The notes under the pieces are model-generated. The model saw only the letters and a list, made by a program, of their open reading frames with translations, was not told the origin of the DNA and made no database searches. From Bradyrhizobiaceae bacterium (lineage in GTDB: Bacteria; Pseudomonadota; Alphaproteobacteria; Rhizobiales; Xanthobacteraceae), in NCBI GenBank assembly GCA_947481685.1, contig CANKHA010000001.1, positions 62,001 through 126,000 on the forward strand: a DNA stretch of 64,000 nucleotides, read 5' to 3'. A program made the position numbers and the translations under genes. Below, piece after piece: positions 1-10,400 of the stretch (positions within the stretch are counted from its first letter, which is position 1; every line of letters begins with the position of its first letter).

Positions 1-1
1 G

Positions 2-940
2 CGGCGCAAACTGACCTACTGGCGCATCTTCGCTGTCGTGCTTTTGGCGCTCGCTGTCGTGGGTGCGGCATGGGCGATCCGTTCGCCGACCGGGTTTGCC
101 TCCGGCCCCGGTCCTTACATCGCGCGGATCACCATCGATGGCCTGATCCGCAGCGACCGCGATCGGGTGGAAGCGCTTGAGCGGCTCGGACGCTCTTCCA
201 CTGCCCGTGCGGTTATCGTCCATATCAACAGCCCGGGCGGTACCACCGGCGGCTCCGAGGAATTGTTCGACGCGCTCAAGGCGCTGAAGGACAAGAAGCC
301 GATGGTCGTGGTGATCGATGGATTGGCCGCTTCCGGCGGCTACATCGCCGCCATGTCATCGGATTACATCATCGCGCAAAGCTCGTCGCTGGTCGGCTCG
401 ATCGGCGTGTTGTTCCAATATCCTGACTTCTCGACGTTGCTGAAAACCGTCGGAGTTAAGGTCGAAGAGGTCAAATCGACGCCCCTGAAAGCCGCGCCGA
501 GCGTATTCGAGCCAACCACCCCGGAAGCCCGCGCGGCGATTGAAGCCATCGTGATGGATTCCTATGACTGGTTCAAAGGTCTGGTCCGCGACAATCGCAA
601 GCTAGAAGGCGAGGGTCTGGCGCGTGTCGTTGACGGCCGTGTCTTCACCGGCCGCCAGGCCATCGGTTTGAAGCTGATCGACGAGATTGGCGACGAAAAA
701 CAGGCGATCGCCTGGCTGGCCAAGGAAAAGAACGTCGATCCCAAGCTCCGGGTGCGCAAGTATGACCTGGAACCCCGCTTCAGCGACCTGCCGTTTCTCC
801 ATGTGGCAACGGCTACCGTGCTCGATGCGGTGGGCCTGAGTGCCTGGGCCAAGCGGATTGAGACCTTGGGTGCAGTGCGGGCGATCGACAGACTCAATCT
901 TGACGGTCTCTTGGCGCTTTGGCGCCCTTCAATCAATTGA
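2..940 (+). CDS. sppA: Signal peptide peptidase SppA, S49 family (5' end cut by window)
   Basis: Membrane-anchored serine protease that degrades cleaved signal peptides. The reading frame is open back to base 2 (RRKLTYWRIFAVV precedes the first internal GTG at 38), so the true start lies outside the window. A hydrophobic N-terminal segment is followed by the S49 fold: INSPGG, then ASGGYIAA holding the likely catalytic serine (codon about 332), and a lysine-bearing stretch VKSTPLKAAP (about 473-502) that should supply the Ser/Lys dyad. The size fits the short single-domain SppA form. It is followed on the same strand by ihfB, as in many Hyphomicrobiales. Identification is firm; only the start is missing. 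Confidence 0.93.
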   Translation, partial: RRKLTYWRIFAVVLLALAVVGAAWAIRSPTGFASGPGPYIARITIDGLIRSDRDRVEALERLGRSSTARAVIVHINSPGGTTGGSEELFDALKALKDKKPMVVVIDGLAASGGYIAAMSSDYIIAQSSSLVGSIGVLFQYPDFSTLLKTVGVKVEEVKSTPLKAAPSVFEPTTPEARAAIEAIVMDSYDWFKGLVRDNRKLEGEGLARVVDGRVFTGRQAIGLKLIDEIGDEKQAIAWLAKEKNVDPKLRVRKYDLEPRFSDLPFLHVATATVLDAVGLSAWAKRIETLGAVRAIDRLNLDGLLALWRPSIN

Positions 941-956
941 GTGGCACGAACATGCG

Positions 957-980
957 TAGCTGCTATCATTATGGCAGCTA
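957..980. other. Small inverted repeat upstream of ihfB
   Basis: TAGCTGC at 957-963 is mirrored by GCAGCTA at 974-980 around a 10-base AT-rich loop, in the 86-base gap between sppA and ihfB. No T-tract follows, so a terminator is unlikely. It may be a protein-binding dyad or an RNA hairpin in the ihfB leader. The function is unknown. Confidence 0.35.
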
Positions 981-1026
981 TCTGTTGGGATAGTGTCATC
1001 CTTGAAGCTGGTGGGCGATATTTCAG

Positions 1027-1317
1027 ATGATCAAATCGGAACTCGTGCAACGGATCGCGTCGCAAAATCCGCACCTCTATCAGCGCGACGTGGAAAACAT
1101 CGTCAACGCTATCCTCGGTGAAATCATCGGCGCCATGGCAAAGGGAGACCGCGTTGAGTTGCGCGGCTTCGGCGCCTTCTCGGTGAAAAACCGCCCCGCA
1201 CGCACGGGCCGCAACCCGCGCACCGGCGCGCATGTGTCGGTCGAGAAGAAGAGCGTTCCGTTCTTCAAAACCGGCAAGGAAATGCGCGAGCGGCTCAACC
1301 GGGACGACGCTGGCTAA
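1027..1317 (+). CDS. ihfB: Integration host factor subunit beta
   Basis: DNA-bending nucleoid protein of the HU/IHF family that pairs with IhfA and supports recombination, replication and transcription. The 96-residue length and the start [11 protein letters not shown] are typical of IHF-beta. The beta-arm carries the RNPRTG motif (residues about 62-67) whose proline intercalates DNA. The order sppA-ihfB-lapA-trpF matches many alphaproteobacteria. The ATG start at 1027 follows a short leader; I see no strong alternative. Confidence 0.95.
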   Translation: MIKSELVQRIASQNPHLYQRDVENIVNAILGEIIGAMAKGDRVELRGFGAFSVKNRPARTGRNPRTGAHVSVEKKSVPFFKTGKEMRERLNRDDAG

Positions 1318-1383
1318 ACGCGTTCTCGCTCCTTATCTCAGTCACGGCTGGTCCGCAGCGGATCGCCCCTAGGAGCTTTTCCG

Positions 1384-1758
1384 ATGATCCGCAAGGTAGT
1401 CACGGCCATCGTTCTTGTGCCGCTTGCCGCCATCATCATCGCCTTCGCGGTTGCCAACCGGCAAACGGTCACGGTGTCCTTCGACCCGTTTGACGCCGTC
1501 CAGCCGGCCTATGCGGCGACGCTGCCGCTGTTCGTGCTGATCTTCATCCTGGTTATTCTTGGCGTGGCGATGGGCGGGTTCGCCACATGGCTGAGGCAGG
1601 CCCGCTGGGCCTGGGCCGCGCGGCGGGCGGAAAAAGAAAATCACGAACTGCGGCTGGAACTCGACAAGGTCCGGCACGACGTCGCAACCACCCAGCTCCC
1701 CCGCCTGTCGGCGCCTTATGTCGGCGCGCCTTCCCAGCTGCGCTCGCCCGCCGAATAG
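1384..1758 (+). CDS. LapA-domain (DUF1049) inner-membrane protein
   Basis: A small membrane protein of 124 residues. Two hydrophobic segments (about residues 7-25 and 42-65) are separated by a short periplasmic stretch containing NRQTVTVSFDPF, a hallmark of LapA/DUF1049 proteins; the second segment leads into a charged, coiled-coil-like tail (EKENHELRLELDKVRHD). In E. coli the homologue LapA works with LapB in lipopolysaccharide assembly control, but that role is not shown here. The start at 1384 is preceded by AGGAG. It sits between ihfB and trpF in a conserved order. Confidence 0.8.
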   Translation: MIRKVVTAIVLVPLAAIIIAFAVANRQTVTVSFDPFDAVQPAYAATLPLFVLIFILVILGVAMGGFATWLRQARWAWAARRAEKENHELRLELDKVRHDVATTQLPRLSAPYVGAPSQLRSPAE

Positions 1759-1843
1759 GCCGGTTTCGCGCAGGCCCTGCGGGACAAGACAAAACGCCCC
1801 AACCGGGTTAGAACCCCGATCTGTCAGGACGAATGTGGAAAAT

Positions 1844-2518
1844 ATGCCTTTGCTGGTGAAAATATGCGGCCTGAAGACCCCGGAAGCGCTCGATGTGGCG
1901 CTGGATGCGGGCGCGGATCAGGTCGGCTTCGTGTTCTTTGGGCCGTCGCCGCGGAACCTCGGTCACGGGGCCGCGCGGGCGTTCGGTGAGCGGGTCAAGG
2001 GCCGCGCCGCAAAGGTGGCCCTGACGGTCGATGCCACCGACGACATGCTGAGTGAGATTGTCGATGTGCTGCGCCCCGACATGCTGCAGTTGCACGGCAC
2101 CGAAACGCCTGAGCGCGTTGTGACGGTGCGCACGCGGTTCGGTATTCCCGTGATGAAGGCGATCCCGATTGAGGATCGCAATTCGCTATCGCCGATCCGC
2201 CTCTACGCCAATGTGGCAGACAAGATTTTGTTCGACGCGCGCGCGCCGCGCGAAGCGACCCGGCCGGGCGGCCTCGGCAAGCCGTTCGACTGGAGGCTGC
2301 TGCAGAATGTCGATGCCGGCGTTCCCTTCATGCTCTCGGGCGGTCTCGATGTTGGCAATGTCGCCGATGCGCTTTCGATCACCCGCGCGCCGGGCGTTGA
2401 CGTGTCGTCTGGCGTCGAAAGTTCTCCCGGTGTGAAGGATGCCGACAAGATTCGCGCCTTTGTGCGCGCCGCGCGCCAGGCCGATGCCGCGCTCAACCGT
2501 GTGGCGAGCCGCGCATGA
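1844..2518 (+). CDS. trpF: Phosphoribosylanthranilate isomerase
   Basis: Catalyses the Amadori rearrangement of phosphoribosylanthranilate to CdRP, the third step of tryptophan synthesis. The protein opens with [11 protein letters not shown], the family signature containing the catalytic cysteine, and ends with the [13 protein letters not shown] and [15 protein letters not shown] phosphate-binding loops. The frame stays open upstream to 1718, but ATG 1844 gives the expected N-terminus MPLLVKICG and a normal length of 224 residues. It overlaps trpB by four bases (ATGA), indicating translational coupling within trpFBA. Confidence 0.95.
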   Translation: MPLLVKICGLKTPEALDVALDAGADQVGFVFFGPSPRNLGHGAARAFGERVKGRAAKVALTVDATDDMLSEIVDVLRPDMLQLHGTETPERVVTVRTRFGIPVMKAIPIEDRNSLSPIRLYANVADKILFDARAPREATRPGGLGKPFDWRLLQNVDAGVPFMLSGGLDVGNVADALSITRAPGVDVSSGVESSPGVKDADKIRAFVRAARQADAALNRVASRA

Positions 2519-3756
2519 GTGCACCGTCGAAACCCAATTCTTTCCGCACCGGTCCTGACGAGCGCGGGCACTTCGGCAATTTCGGCGGACGTTTTGTCGC
2601 CGAAACATTGATGCCGCTGGTGCTGGAGCTGGAGCAGGCCTACGCCAAGGCGAAGGCGGATCCGGCGTTCCAAAAGGAAATGGACGGCTATCTCAAGCAT
2701 TATGTCGGCCGCCCTTCGCCGCTATATTTCGCCGAGCGCCTGACCGAGCATCTCAGACATAAGACGGCCTCCGGCCTTATGGGCGCGAAAATCTACTTCA
2801 AGCGCGAGGAACTCAACCACACCGGCGCGCATAAAGTGAACAACGTGCTCGGCCAGATCATGGTCGCGCGCCGCATGGGCAAGAAGCGCATCATCGCGGA
2901 AACCGGCGCCGGCATGCATGGCGTAGCGACCGCGACGCTGTGCGCGCGTTTCGGCCTCGAATGCATCGTCTATATGGGCGCTGTCGATGTCGAGCGGCAG
3001 AAGCCCAACGTCTTCCGCATGAAGATGTTAGGGGCGGAAGTGCGTCCGGTGCAATCGGGAACCAAGACGCTGAAGGACGCCATGAACGAGGCGTTGCGCG
3101 ACTGGGTCACCAACGTGTCCGACACCTTCTATTGCATCGGCACAGTCGCAGGCCCGCATCCCTATCCGATGATGGTGCGCGACTTCCAGTGCATCATCGG
3201 CAAGGAAACCCGCGAACAGATGCAGGAGGCCGAGGGCCGTCTGCCGGATTCGCTCGTCGCCTGTATCGGCGGCGGCTCGAATGCGATGGGCCTGTTCCAC
3301 CCGTTCCTCGATGATCCCTCGGTCGAAATCTATGGCGTGGAAGCTGCAGGCCACGGCCTCACCCATTTACATGCGGCTTCCATCGCGGGCGGTCGTCCCG
3401 GCGTGCTGCACGGCAATCGCACCTATCTGCTGATGGACGACGACGGGCAGATCAAGGATGCGCATTCGATTTCCGCCGGTCTCGACTATCCGGGTATCGG
3501 ACCGGAGCACTCATGGCTCCATGACATGGGCCGGGTGAAATTCCTCTCCGCGACCGACGATGAGGCTGTCGATGCGCTGCAACTCTGCAGCCGTCTGGAG
3601 GGCATCATTCCCGCCCTTGAGCCCGCTCATGCGCTCGCCAAAGTGATCGATCTCGCGCCGAACAAGCCGAAGGATCATCTCATGGTGATCAACGTCTCGG
3701 GCCGCGGCGACAAGGATCTCGACTCGGTCTCTCAATATCTTGAAGGCAAGCGATGA
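2515..3756 (+). CDS. trpB: Tryptophan synthase beta chain
   Basis: PLP enzyme that condenses indole with L-serine to make tryptophan in an alpha2-beta2 complex with TrpA. The PLP lysine lies in HTGAHKVNN (Lys107) and the phosphate-binding loop is GGGSNAMG. The N-terminal [14 protein letters not shown] is typical. At 413 residues it is a full-length TrpB1. It overlaps both trpF and trpA by four bases, so the three genes are very probably co-translated. Confidence 0.97.
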   Translation: MSAPSKPNSFRTGPDERGHFGNFGGRFVAETLMPLVLELEQAYAKAKADPAFQKEMDGYLKHYVGRPSPLYFAERLTEHLRHKTASGLMGAKIYFKREELNHTGAHKVNNVLGQIMVARRMGKKRIIAETGAGMHGVATATLCARFGLECIVYMGAVDVERQKPNVFRMKMLGAEVRPVQSGTKTLKDAMNEALRDWVTNVSDTFYCIGTVAGPHPYPMMVRDFQCIIGKETREQMQEAEGRLPDSLVACIGGGSNAMGLFHPFLDDPSVEIYGVEAAGHGLTHLHAASIAGGRPGVLHGNRTYLLMDDDGQIKDAHSISAGLDYPGIGPEHSWLHDMGRVKFLSATDDEAVDALQLCSRLEGIIPALEPAHALAKVIDLAPNKPKDHLMVINVSGRGDKDLDSVSQYLEGKR

Positions 3757-4592
3757 CGACGCGTATCGAGCGCCGCTTCGCCACGCTGAAAGCAGAAGGT
3801 CGCGCAGGCCTCGTGACATTCACAATGTCGGGCGATCCCGACTATGAGACGTCGCTTGATATCCTCAACGCCTTGCCGAAAGCCGGCGCCGATCTGCTGG
3901 AGATTGGCATGCCCTTCACCGATCCGATGGCGGATGGCCCTGCGATTCAGGCCTCCGGCCTGCGCGCATTGAAGGCGGGACAGACGCTGAAAAAAACCCT
4001 CGCGATGGTGCGGGAGTTCCGCAAGGGCAACGACGACACGCCGATCGTGCTGATGGGTTATTATAACCCGGTCTACATCTACGGCGTCGATCGCTTTCTC
4101 GTGGATGCGAAGGCAGCGGGTGTCGATGGTCTGATCATCGTCGATCTGCCGCCGGAAGAAGACAATGAGTTGTGCATTCCTGCTTTGAAGGCCGGGCTCA
4201 ACTTCATTCGTCTGGCGACGCCCACGACCGACGACAAGCGGTTGCCGATGGTGCTCACGAATACCTCGGGCTTCGTCTATTACGTTTCCATCACCGGCAT
4301 CACCGGCTCGGCAACGCCCGACCCCAATCGGGTGGCGGATGCGGTCGCGCGCATCAAGCGGCATTGCACGCTTCCGGTCGCCGTCGGGTTTGGCGTCAAG
4401 AATGCGGCCCAAGCCAGCTCCATCGGCCGGCATGCGGATGCGGTGGTGGTGGGCTCGGCGCTGGTCGATGCGTTGCGGGCATCGCTCGGTCCGAACGATA
4501 AGGCGACCCCGGGCACGATAAAGGCGGTCACCGATCTGGCCGCGGAAATTGCCGCAGGCGTCCGGTCGGCGAAGCGCGTCGCCGCGGAATAG
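3753..4592 (+). CDS. trpA: Tryptophan synthase alpha chain
   Basis: Cleaves indole-3-glycerol phosphate to indole and glyceraldehyde-3-phosphate and passes indole to TrpB. The two catalytic acids are visible: Glu50 in [11 protein letters not shown] and Asp61 in MADGPAIQ, equivalent to Glu49 and Asp60 of the Salmonella enzyme. The 279-residue length is normal. It starts inside the trpB stop. About 180 bases separate it from accD, and most of that gap is a dispersed palindrome (4637-4686). Confidence 0.97.
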   Translation: MTTRIERRFATLKAEGRAGLVTFTMSGDPDYETSLDILNALPKAGADLLEIGMPFTDPMADGPAIQASGLRALKAGQTLKKTLAMVREFRKGNDDTPIVLMGYYNPVYIYGVDRFLVDAKAAGVDGLIIVDLPPEEDNELCIPALKAGLNFIRLATPTTDDKRLPMVLTNTSGFVYYVSITGITGSATPDPNRVADAVARIKRHCTLPVAVGFGVKNAAQASSIGRHADAVVVGSALVDALRASLGPNDKATPGTIKAVTDLAAEIAAGVRSAKRVAAE

Positions 4593-4636
4593 TTAATCAT
4601 TTCAAGGGTTATTGCCGGCGCAGACTTGTTAATTAT

Positions 4637-4686
4637 GCGCATGGTCTTTATCTGCGAACCGGTGGCCACTTCGCAGGATCATGCGC
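4637..4686. repeat. Dispersed palindromic repeat, copy A
   Basis: GCGCAT at 4637-4642 is mirrored by ATGCGC at 4681-4686. Between them lies the family core, here TGCGAACCGGTGGCCACTTC. Related copies occur at 42293-42403, 46331-46403, 47983-48092 and 60641-60689. This copy lies 44 bases after trpA and before accD, where it could end or attenuate trp operon transcription, although it has no T-tract. Confidence 0.8.
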
Positions 4687-4771
4687 TACCGGCCAACCAT
4701 CTATGAGATGTGCTAGGGTGAAGGCAGAGAGATAATCCGGTTCCGGCCGGGCATGAGGGAACAAAAGAGCA

Positions 4772-5698
4772 GTGTCGATGAACTGGATTTCCAATGTCGT
4801 GCGGCCAAAGATCCGCAACATCCTCAAGCGCGAGGTGCCGGAAAATCTTTGGATCAAATGTCCAGACACCGGTCAGCTTGTTTTTTACAAGGACGTGGAA
4901 GCAAACCAGTTCGTCATCCCGGAATCCGGTTACCACATGCGCATGAGCGCGGCGGCGCGCCTGAAGTCCATGTTCGACGGCGAGACCTGGTACGACATCG
5001 CGGTGCCGGAGGTTTCCATCGATCCGCTGAAATTCCGCGACACGGAGCGTTACATCGACCGGCTGAAGAAAGCCCGCACCAAGACCGGACTCAACGATGC
5101 GGTGAAGGTTGGTTACGGCAAGCTGGAAGGCCAGCCGGTCGTGATCGCGGTGCAGGATTTCGATTTCATGGGCGGCTCGCTCGGCATGGCTGCGGGCGAG
5201 GCGGTCATCAAGGGATTTGAGAAGGCGGTCGAGAAGGGTACGCCGTTCGTCCTGTTCGCCGCTTCCGGCGGCGCGCGCATGCAGGAAGGCATCATGTCGC
5301 TGATGCAATTGCCGCGCACGACCGTCGCGGTGCAAATGCTGCGCGAGGCCAAGAAGCCCTATATCGTGGTTCTCACCAATCCGACCACCGGCGGCGTCAC
5401 CGCGTCCTACGCCATGCTGGGCGACGTGCAGATTGCAGAGCCCGGCGCGCTCATTGGCTTCGCCGGCCCACGCGTGATCGAACAGACCATTCGCGAGAAA
5501 TTGCCCGAAGGTTTCCAGCGCGCCGAATATCTGCGTGACCACGGCATGGTCGACATGGTTGTACACCGTCATCGGCTGCGTTCGACTGTCGCGGAGCTTT
5601 GCCGCCTTCTGACCAAGGCGCCGCCGCGGCAACCGGAAATGTCAGTGCCGGTTGAGCGGCCTGTGATGGTGGCGGCTGCGCCGCCCGCGACCGCGTAA
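4772..5698 (+). CDS. accD: Acetyl-CoA carboxylase carboxyltransferase subunit beta
   Basis: Beta half of the carboxyltransferase that moves the carboxyl group from biotin to acetyl-CoA, the first committed step of fatty acid synthesis. The crotonase-like core is clear ([53 protein letters not shown]). The N-terminal region where E. coli AccD has a four-cysteine zinc ribbon retains only one cysteine ([14 protein letters not shown]), which I recall as usual in Hyphomicrobiales. Start is GTG 4772 or ATG 4778, giving MNWISNVV. folC begins two bases after the stop. Confidence 0.95.
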   Translation: MSMNWISNVVRPKIRNILKREVPENLWIKCPDTGQLVFYKDVEANQFVIPESGYHMRMSAAARLKSMFDGETWYDIAVPEVSIDPLKFRDTERYIDRLKKARTKTGLNDAVKVGYGKLEGQPVVIAVQDFDFMGGSLGMAAGEAVIKGFEKAVEKGTPFVLFAASGGARMQEGIMSLMQLPRTTVAVQMLREAKKPYIVVLTNPTTGGVTASYAMLGDVQIAEPGALIGFAGPRVIEQTIREKLPEGFQRAEYLRDHGMVDMVVHRHRLRSTVAELCRLLTKAPPRQPEMSVPVERPVMVAAAPPATA

Positions 5699-5700
5699 CG

Positions 5701-7008
5701 TTGGCCTCCATCGACGACATCGTCATCCGGCTGCAGACACTGCATCCGAAGCTGATCGATCTGACACTCGATCGCATGACGCGCATCCTGGCGCAGCTAG
5801 GCCATCCTGAACGCAAGCTTCCGCCGGTGATCCATGTCGCCGGCACCAACGGCAAAGGCTCCGTGACGGCCTTCATGCGGGCGATGCTGGAGGCTGACGG
5901 CAAGCGCGTCCACGTTTACACCTCGCCGCATCTCGTGCGCTTCAACGAGCGTTTCCGTCTTGCCGGAAAGCTGGTGTCGGACGAGGAGCTGATAGAGGTT
6001 TTGGCGGAATGCGAGCGCATCAACGATGGCGCGCCGCTGACGCTGTTCGAGATCACCACGGCTGCGGGGATGTTGCTGTTTGCCCGCCGTCCTGCCGACG
6101 TCCTGCTGCTCGAAGTCGGGCTTGGCGGCAGGCTCGACGCCACCAATGTGATCGACCAGCCGGCGGCGAGTGTGATCACACCGGTGTCACTCGATCACGC
6201 CGAATATCTCGGCGAAAGCCTCGACCAGATCGCGACGGAAAAGGCAGGCATCATCAAGGAGCGTGTGCCGGTCATCGTTGGGCTGCAGCAGCGCGACGCG
6301 CTGTCGGTCATTGAACGCCGTGCGGCCCGGCTTAACGCCCCCTTGCGCATCGCCGGCGAGGATTGGACAGCCGGCGAGGAACGCGGCCGTCTGGTTTTTC
6401 AGGATGAGGAACGGCTGTTTGATCTCCCGGCGCCGAAGCTGCATGGCCGCCACCAATTCGATAACGCCGGGCTCGCCATCGCTGCCTTGCGTGCCGTGCC
6501 TTCGCTGACACCGGGCACTGCGGCTTTTGAAGCCGGCGTCGTGAATGCCGACTGGCCGGCGCGTATGCAGCGCATCACCGCGGGAACGTTGTTCTTGCGC
6601 GCGCCTCAAGGCAGCGAGCTTTGGCTCGACGGAGGACACAATCCCGACGGCGGCCGCGCCATCGCCGCGGCGCTGGCCGATCTGGAAGAGCGCGTGTCGC
6701 GACCGCTGGTACTGATTGTCGGCATGCTGGCGAGCAAGGACTGCGCGGGCTTCCTGCGCAACTTCTCCGGCTTGACGCGGCGCATCATCACCGTGCCGAT
6801 CGAGGGTCAAAAAAATGCGCTGTCGCCTGACCAAATCGCGGATGCTGCTCGGAGCGTCGGTATTACGGCCATGACCCGCGGCAGCATCAAGGCGGCACTG
6901 GATGCCACCGAGATGCTCGAACTCGATCCGCAGCCGCGCGTCCTGATTTGCGGCTCGCTCTATCTGGCGGGTGAAGTGCTGAAGCAAAACGGCACGCCGC
7001 CGGAATAG
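5701..7008 (+). CDS. folC: Bifunctional folylpolyglutamate synthase/dihydrofolate synthase
   Basis: ATP-dependent ligase that adds glutamate to dihydropteroate and to folates. The Mur-ligase-type P-loop GTNGKGSV spans residues 48-55. Downstream motifs include VGLGGRLDATNV, SLDHAEYLG, KAGIIK and WLDGGHNPDGGRA. At 435 residues it is full length. The best start is TTG 5701, two bases after the accD stop; no ATG gives a better N-terminus, and the next one (about 5776) would remove conserved residues. It is the last gene of this plus-strand block and converges on trxA. Confidence 0.93.
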   Translation: MASIDDIVIRLQTLHPKLIDLTLDRMTRILAQLGHPERKLPPVIHVAGTNGKGSVTAFMRAMLEADGKRVHVYTSPHLVRFNERFRLAGKLVSDEELIEVLAECERINDGAPLTLFEITTAAGMLLFARRPADVLLLEVGLGGRLDATNVIDQPAASVITPVSLDHAEYLGESLDQIATEKAGIIKERVPVIVGLQQRDALSVIERRAARLNAPLRIAGEDWTAGEERGRLVFQDEERLFDLPAPKLHGRHQFDNAGLAIAALRAVPSLTPGTAAFEAGVVNADWPARMQRITAGTLFLRAPQGSELWLDGGHNPDGGRAIAAALADLEERVSRPLVLIVGMLASKDCAGFLRNFSGLTRRIITVPIEGQKNALSPDQIADAARSVGITAMTRGSIKAALDATEMLELDPQPRVLICGSLYLAGEVLKQNGTPPE

Positions 7009-7022
7009 CTTCTCAAACGCAA

Positions 7023-7045
7023 ACGGCCGGCATTTCGCCGGCCGT
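7023..7045. terminator. Hairpin terminator between folC and trxA
   Basis: A nine-base stem ACGGCCGGC (7023-7031) and GCCGGCCGT (7037-7045) with a five-base loop lies in the 65 bases between the convergent folC and trxA stops. The plus side runs into AAAACAGTTTTT and the minus side into TTGCGTTT, so T-tracts are weak but present. A bidirectional terminator is the simplest reading. Confidence 0.7.
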
Positions 7046-7073
7046 CAAAACAGTTTTTATTGAGTGGCGCGCT

Positions 7074-7394
7074 CTAGACGGCGGCGGTGATCCACTGTTC
7101 CAGCTTGGCCTTCGGCGCGGCGCCGACCTGGCGCGAGGCCAATTCGCCATTCTTGAACATCATCAGGGTCGGGATCGACATGATGCCGTATTTTGCGGCC
7201 GTCTGCGGATTTTCGTCCACGTTCAGCTTCACGATCGTCACCTTGGCGCCGAGCGTGGTGGAAATCTCTTCCAGCGCCGGAGCGATCTGCCGGCAAGGCC
7301 CGCACCATTCCGCCCAGAAATCGACGACCACGGGGCCGGTTGCCTTTAAAACATCGGCTTCAAACGTGGAATCGGAAACCTTGCCAACGGCCAT
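7074..7394 (-). CDS. trxA: Thioredoxin 1
   Basis: Cytoplasmic dithiol oxidoreductase that reduces ribonucleotide reductase, PAPS reductase and other targets. It is 106 residues long with the active site WCGPC at residues 30-34 and the cis-proline loop in SIPTLMMF. The start at 7394 has a purine-rich GAGGTATT site just upstream on the minus strand. It lies 78 bases downstream of addA in the same direction, a common alphaproteobacterial arrangement, and may also have its own promoter. Confidence 0.96.
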   Translation of the reverse strand: MAVGKVSDSTFEADVLKATGPVVVDFWAEWCGPCRQIAPALEEISTTLGAKVTIVKLNVDENPQTAAKYGIMSIPTLMMFKNGELASRQVGAAPKAKLEQWITAAV

Positions 7395-7472
7395 GGGGAA
7401 TACCTCGAATCAGGGAGCGAATCTGACGCCGCTCATTAGGGACAGGGAACGTATGAACGCGGACGCGGAGCG

Positions 7473-10400
7473 TCAAGGCACCCTTTCGGCTGTGACCAAA
7501 GCAAGGGCCGAATCCAGCGATGCCGCTGGAATTTCCATGATTTCAGGGATTTCAGTCCAAATCAGTGCGGCGCGGATCGGGTGGTCGGGATAAAGCCTCG
7601 CCAGCACTGCACGGTAGAGTGCGAGCTGGGTGACATAGCCGGGCGGCACATCCTCGAGGCGGCGCGGGGCCGGGCGGTTGGTCTTGTAGTCCCCGATCAG
7701 CACTGCCTTGGCCGTCACCACAAGACGGTCGATCTGCCCCGACAGGGGACGGCCGTTGATACGACCGACAATCGGTACTTCCGCACGGCTGCCCGGCGCG
7801 AACAATTCGGCAAAGCGTGCATCGTTCAGCACAGTCAGGACTTGCGCGGCGATGGCATCCTGCTCCGCAGTTGAAAAATTTCTGGCATTGCGCGCGAGAT
7901 AACGGCTGGCTGCCTCGCTGCGACGGTCATTGGGCACGTCGGGCAGCGATTGCATCAAGCGGTGAACGAGATTGCCGCGCGCCAGGGCCCGTTGCCGCGC
8001 TTCGCCCGGCTGGAAGCGCTCTGTCGTTTTCGGATCGTTGATAAAGCCTGACGGCTTGATCGCGCCGCCCCGCGCCGCTGCGCCTTCGACCGTCTTGTAA
8101 AGCCAGTCGTGGATTGTGACTGCCGCCAGAGGCGCGCTGTCGGATGGCGCCGCAGCGGTAATCGCCTCCGGCACCTTGCGATAACGCATCACCTCAGTTG
8201 TGCCGTCGTCGGCCAGCTCCGTCACGCAGTATTCCTGGAGCGCATCGGCGACCAGGTCGTACCAGCATCCTTCGGGCCGCTTACGCCCGCCATCGACACC
8301 GCAGACGATCAATCGCTCGATCGCGCGGGTCATCGCCACGTAAAGAAGCCGCTGATATTCGTTCCGCGATTCGTCCAGCGCCACTTCGCGCGCCGCACCC
8401 ATCGGCCCGATGTCGTTGGCCTTCGAGCTTGCCCAGACCAGCTGATCGGCCGTGCCAGGCACCGCATGTTGCGGCGAAAGGGTCAGAAGCCGTGGCGGAT
8501 GCCAGCCCTGCGGGGGCGTCGTGGTGTCGGCGAGGATGACGATCGGCGCTTCCAGTCCCTTGGCGCCGTGTACGGTCATCACCCGCACTTCGTCGCGCGC
8601 CATTTCCATGTCGCGCTTTACTTCTACTTCGGCCGAACGCAGCCAGGCCACGAAGCCTTGCAGCGACGGCGTCTGCATTCGTTCATAGTCGAGCGCGAGA
8701 TTGAGAAATTCGTCCAGCGCGTCGCTGGCCTCGTGGCCGAGCCGGCTCAATATTTTCTTCCGCCCCTGACCGGCGCGCAGCAGGTCGGCATAGAAGGCAA
8801 ACGGCGTGAGTGTACGCGCCGCGACACTCATCGCATCAAGCTGCGCTGCGAGGTCCGGTCGTTGCGCTTGCAGCGAAGCCCGCAGGCTGCCCTTGCGGTC
8901 GAATGCGAGCTTGAACAATTCGTCTTCTTCAATTCCAAACAGCGTGCTCTTGAGCACCGTCGCTAGCGCCAGATCGTCTTCCGGCAAAAGCAGCACGTCG
9001 GCGAGCACCATCAGGTCCATCACCGCGATATGCTCGGTCAGCACCAGCCGGTCGGCGCCGGCGACCGGAACACCCTGGTTCTTCAGTTCGCGAATGATCG
9101 CCTCAAACAACACGCCGCGCCGCCGCACCAGGATCAGCACGTCTTTGGCAAGCCGCCCCTGACGCCGCCAGATGGAGATTGTACCGGCGATCTGACGGGC
9201 GAGCTTCACCACACCGCTGGTCACGCTCTGGGTGTCGAACGGCGCATTCCACGGTTCGACGGGTTCCCGCTCGTCGGATGCCAAAAGCTTCCATATCTCG
9301 ACGAGGCCGGGCGCGGCTTCCGGAAGAGCTTCGTGAAGGGGCGGAGCCTTGTCTTCGCTCAGCCCGGCGCGCGCTTGTTCGCGGGCGAATACCGTGTCCA
9401 CCGCGCCCAGCACGTTCACGCCTGACCGGAACGAGTGCTTGAACTCGATCCCGGCGAAAGCAAGCTCGGCGCTGGCATGCGCCTGTTCAAAATAGCGGCG
9501 CATCGTGGCGAATTCCCGCGGCGCCGCGCCCTGGAACGAAAAGATCGATTGTTTCTCGTCCCCAACGCCGAAGATCGTGCGTGGCCGTTCATGCGCGCCA
9601 AGGCCCGCGAAGAATTCGTTCACCAGCGCCTTCACGATCGCCCACTGCTTGGGACTTGTGTCCTGCGCTTCATCGATCAGCACATGGTGGATGCCTCGGT
9701 CGAGCTTGAAGTGAACCCAGGCGGCGGAAACGTTGTTGAGCAGCGCCAGCGTCTTGTCGATCAGATCGTCATAGTCGAGCAGGCCGCGCCGGTTCTTCTC
9801 GGCACGGAAGCGCGTGATCACCGCATAGGCAATCGTGAACAGCGCGATGCTGCGGTCGCGTGCTTCAATCGCGCGCTTGCGCTGCACCAAGTCCCAGACG
9901 CGGTCGCGTTCGTCATGGAGCTTCTTGCAAAGGTCGGGATCGGTTTTCTGAATCGCACTTGTCGCAATGCGCTCTTTGGTTTTATCGAGTTTGCTGGTGC
10001 AGAAGATGCTCAGATACGTATCCAACAGTTTTGTGCCGGTCAGTGCCGCCAGAGCATGAAATCGCGCACCTTGCTCCTTGTCTGTCTTCAATCCGCCGGT
10101 CATCACCGCGCCAACAGCCGACCATTCTGAATTTTTTATCAGGCTGTTCTGAAATATCGCTGCGTCGACCTGTTGCGCCGTCTCATCCAGCTCGACACCG
10201 AGGGTTCGCGACAGCTGAGCCATTGCCTGTGTCACGCCGCCGGCGGCTTCGACCCATTGCGCGAGCGTGTCGCGCTCGCGAATGGTCTCGCGCACCATGT
10301 CTCGGAACGTAACATCGGCGGCGGCAAGGACAGCCTTTTCCAGCGCCTTGCCAAGCGGCGTTTCCGGCGCTTCCGCGGCCTTGAGCATCACGTCCAGACT

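Noticed and set aside
4772-5698. AccD missing three zinc-ribbon cysteines as a sign of a broken gene
   Set aside because: The catalytic core is complete and I recall the same loss in other Hyphomicrobiales AccD proteins, so it is a lineage feature rather than damage.
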